6,085 bases of DNA from Solirubrobacterales bacterium (GTDB taxonomy: Bacteria; Actinomycetota; Thermoleophilia; Solirubrobacterales; Solirubrobacteraceae), in assembly GCA_025964075.1 (NCBI GenBank), contig JAOPZQ010000204.1, forward strand, positions 1-6,085. Reading direction: 5' to 3'. The notes under the pieces were generated by a model, which ran no database searches, had not been told where the DNA came from, and was given only the letters and a program-made list of their open reading frames with translations. Shown piece by piece: positions 5,953 to 6,085 of this stretch. A program made the position numbers and the translations under genes. Position 1 is the stretch's first letter; each line of letters begins with the position of its first letter.

Positions 5953-5965
5953 ACGGACAGTGTGG
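5949..5965. promoter_or_regulatory. Inverted repeat covering the E1-like start codon
   Basis: Perfect 6-bp arms CCACAC (5949-5954) and GTGTGG (5960-5965) flank a 5-bp spacer. The GTG start (5950-5952) lies in one arm. It could be an operator, or an RNA hairpin hiding the start codon. Because no Shine-Dalgarno sequence precedes the gene, a structure here would matter for initiation. The short arms make chance possible. Confidence 0.35.
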
Positions 5966-6005
5966 CGCGAACTCAGACCGGCGAGTAGTCGTGTCGGAGC
6001 GCGAC

Positions 6006-6085
6006 CTACTGCGTCGCCGCCGCCGCGAGAACGGCCGCGAGGCGGTCGAGCGGCGGCGGGGCGAGGATCGTCGCGGCGTGCGGCC
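6006..6085 (-). CDS. 3' end of an upstream gene, product not recognised
   Basis: The minus-strand frame is open from the window edge to TAG at 6006-6008 and encodes about 25 residues ending LAPPPLDRLAAVLAAAATQ. All but one codon ends in G or C, as in the other genes here, and the sequence looks like a C-terminal amphipathic helix. The stop is 53 bp before the E1-like GTG start with no terminator between, so the two may be co-transcribed. Too little is present to name a family. Confidence 0.5.
   Translation of the reverse strand, partial: PHAATILAPPPLDRLAAVLAAAATQ

Overview
The window is about 75% GC by eye. Its genes use G or C at nearly every third codon position, GTG starts are common, and there is little Shine-Dalgarno sequence. 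This points to a high-GC actinobacterium. A Thermoleophilia/Solirubrobacterales-like lineage would fit the protein flavour, but I cannot prove that from sequence alone. I see no tRNA, rRNA, CRISPR array or insertion sequence.

Left part (1-1722): a secreted class-2-type lipase/esterase gene on the minus strand (2-709) is divergent from a TetR-family regulator (820-1479, plus). They share a 110-bp gap that holds a plausible lipase promoter, a small inverted repeat over its -35 element, and a -10 placed for leaderless translation of the regulator. The lipase reading frame stops just before the segment expected to carry its catalytic histidine. After the regulator comes a short degenerate minus-strand coding remnant with one hydrophobic segment (1446-1610). 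A perfect 27-bp palindrome (1695-1721) follows and can terminate transcription from both directions.

Middle part (1723-3283): a 14-TM DHA2-type MFS exporter (1723-3198, minus). Its promoter is overlaid by four alternating copies of a GGAACG-like half-site, which marks it as a tightly repressed, probably drug- or solvent-responsive gene. The nearby TetR is one candidate repressor, but the sequence does not prove that link.

Right part (3284-6085): a minus-strand operon-like run. The 3' end of an unidentified gene (6006-6085) is followed by a complete 779-aa thiamin-diphosphate enzyme resembling homodimeric pyruvate dehydrogenase E1 (3613-5952). Overlapping its stop by 4 bp is the start of a flavin amine oxidase reduced to 110 codons (3284-3616). 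Only the FAD-binding N-terminus and the FAD-contacting C-terminus of the oxidase survive in frame. A conserved internal block remains between them in a shifted frame, so it is a decaying pseudogene.

The ancestral operon probably paired an amine- or amino-acid-oxidising flavoenzyme with a 2-oxoacid-decarboxylating E1. Here only the E1 is left. The points most worth a second look are the operator cluster at the exporter promoter, the collapsed amine oxidase, the E1 lacking the AceE N-terminal extension, and the lipase without a visible catalytic histidine.
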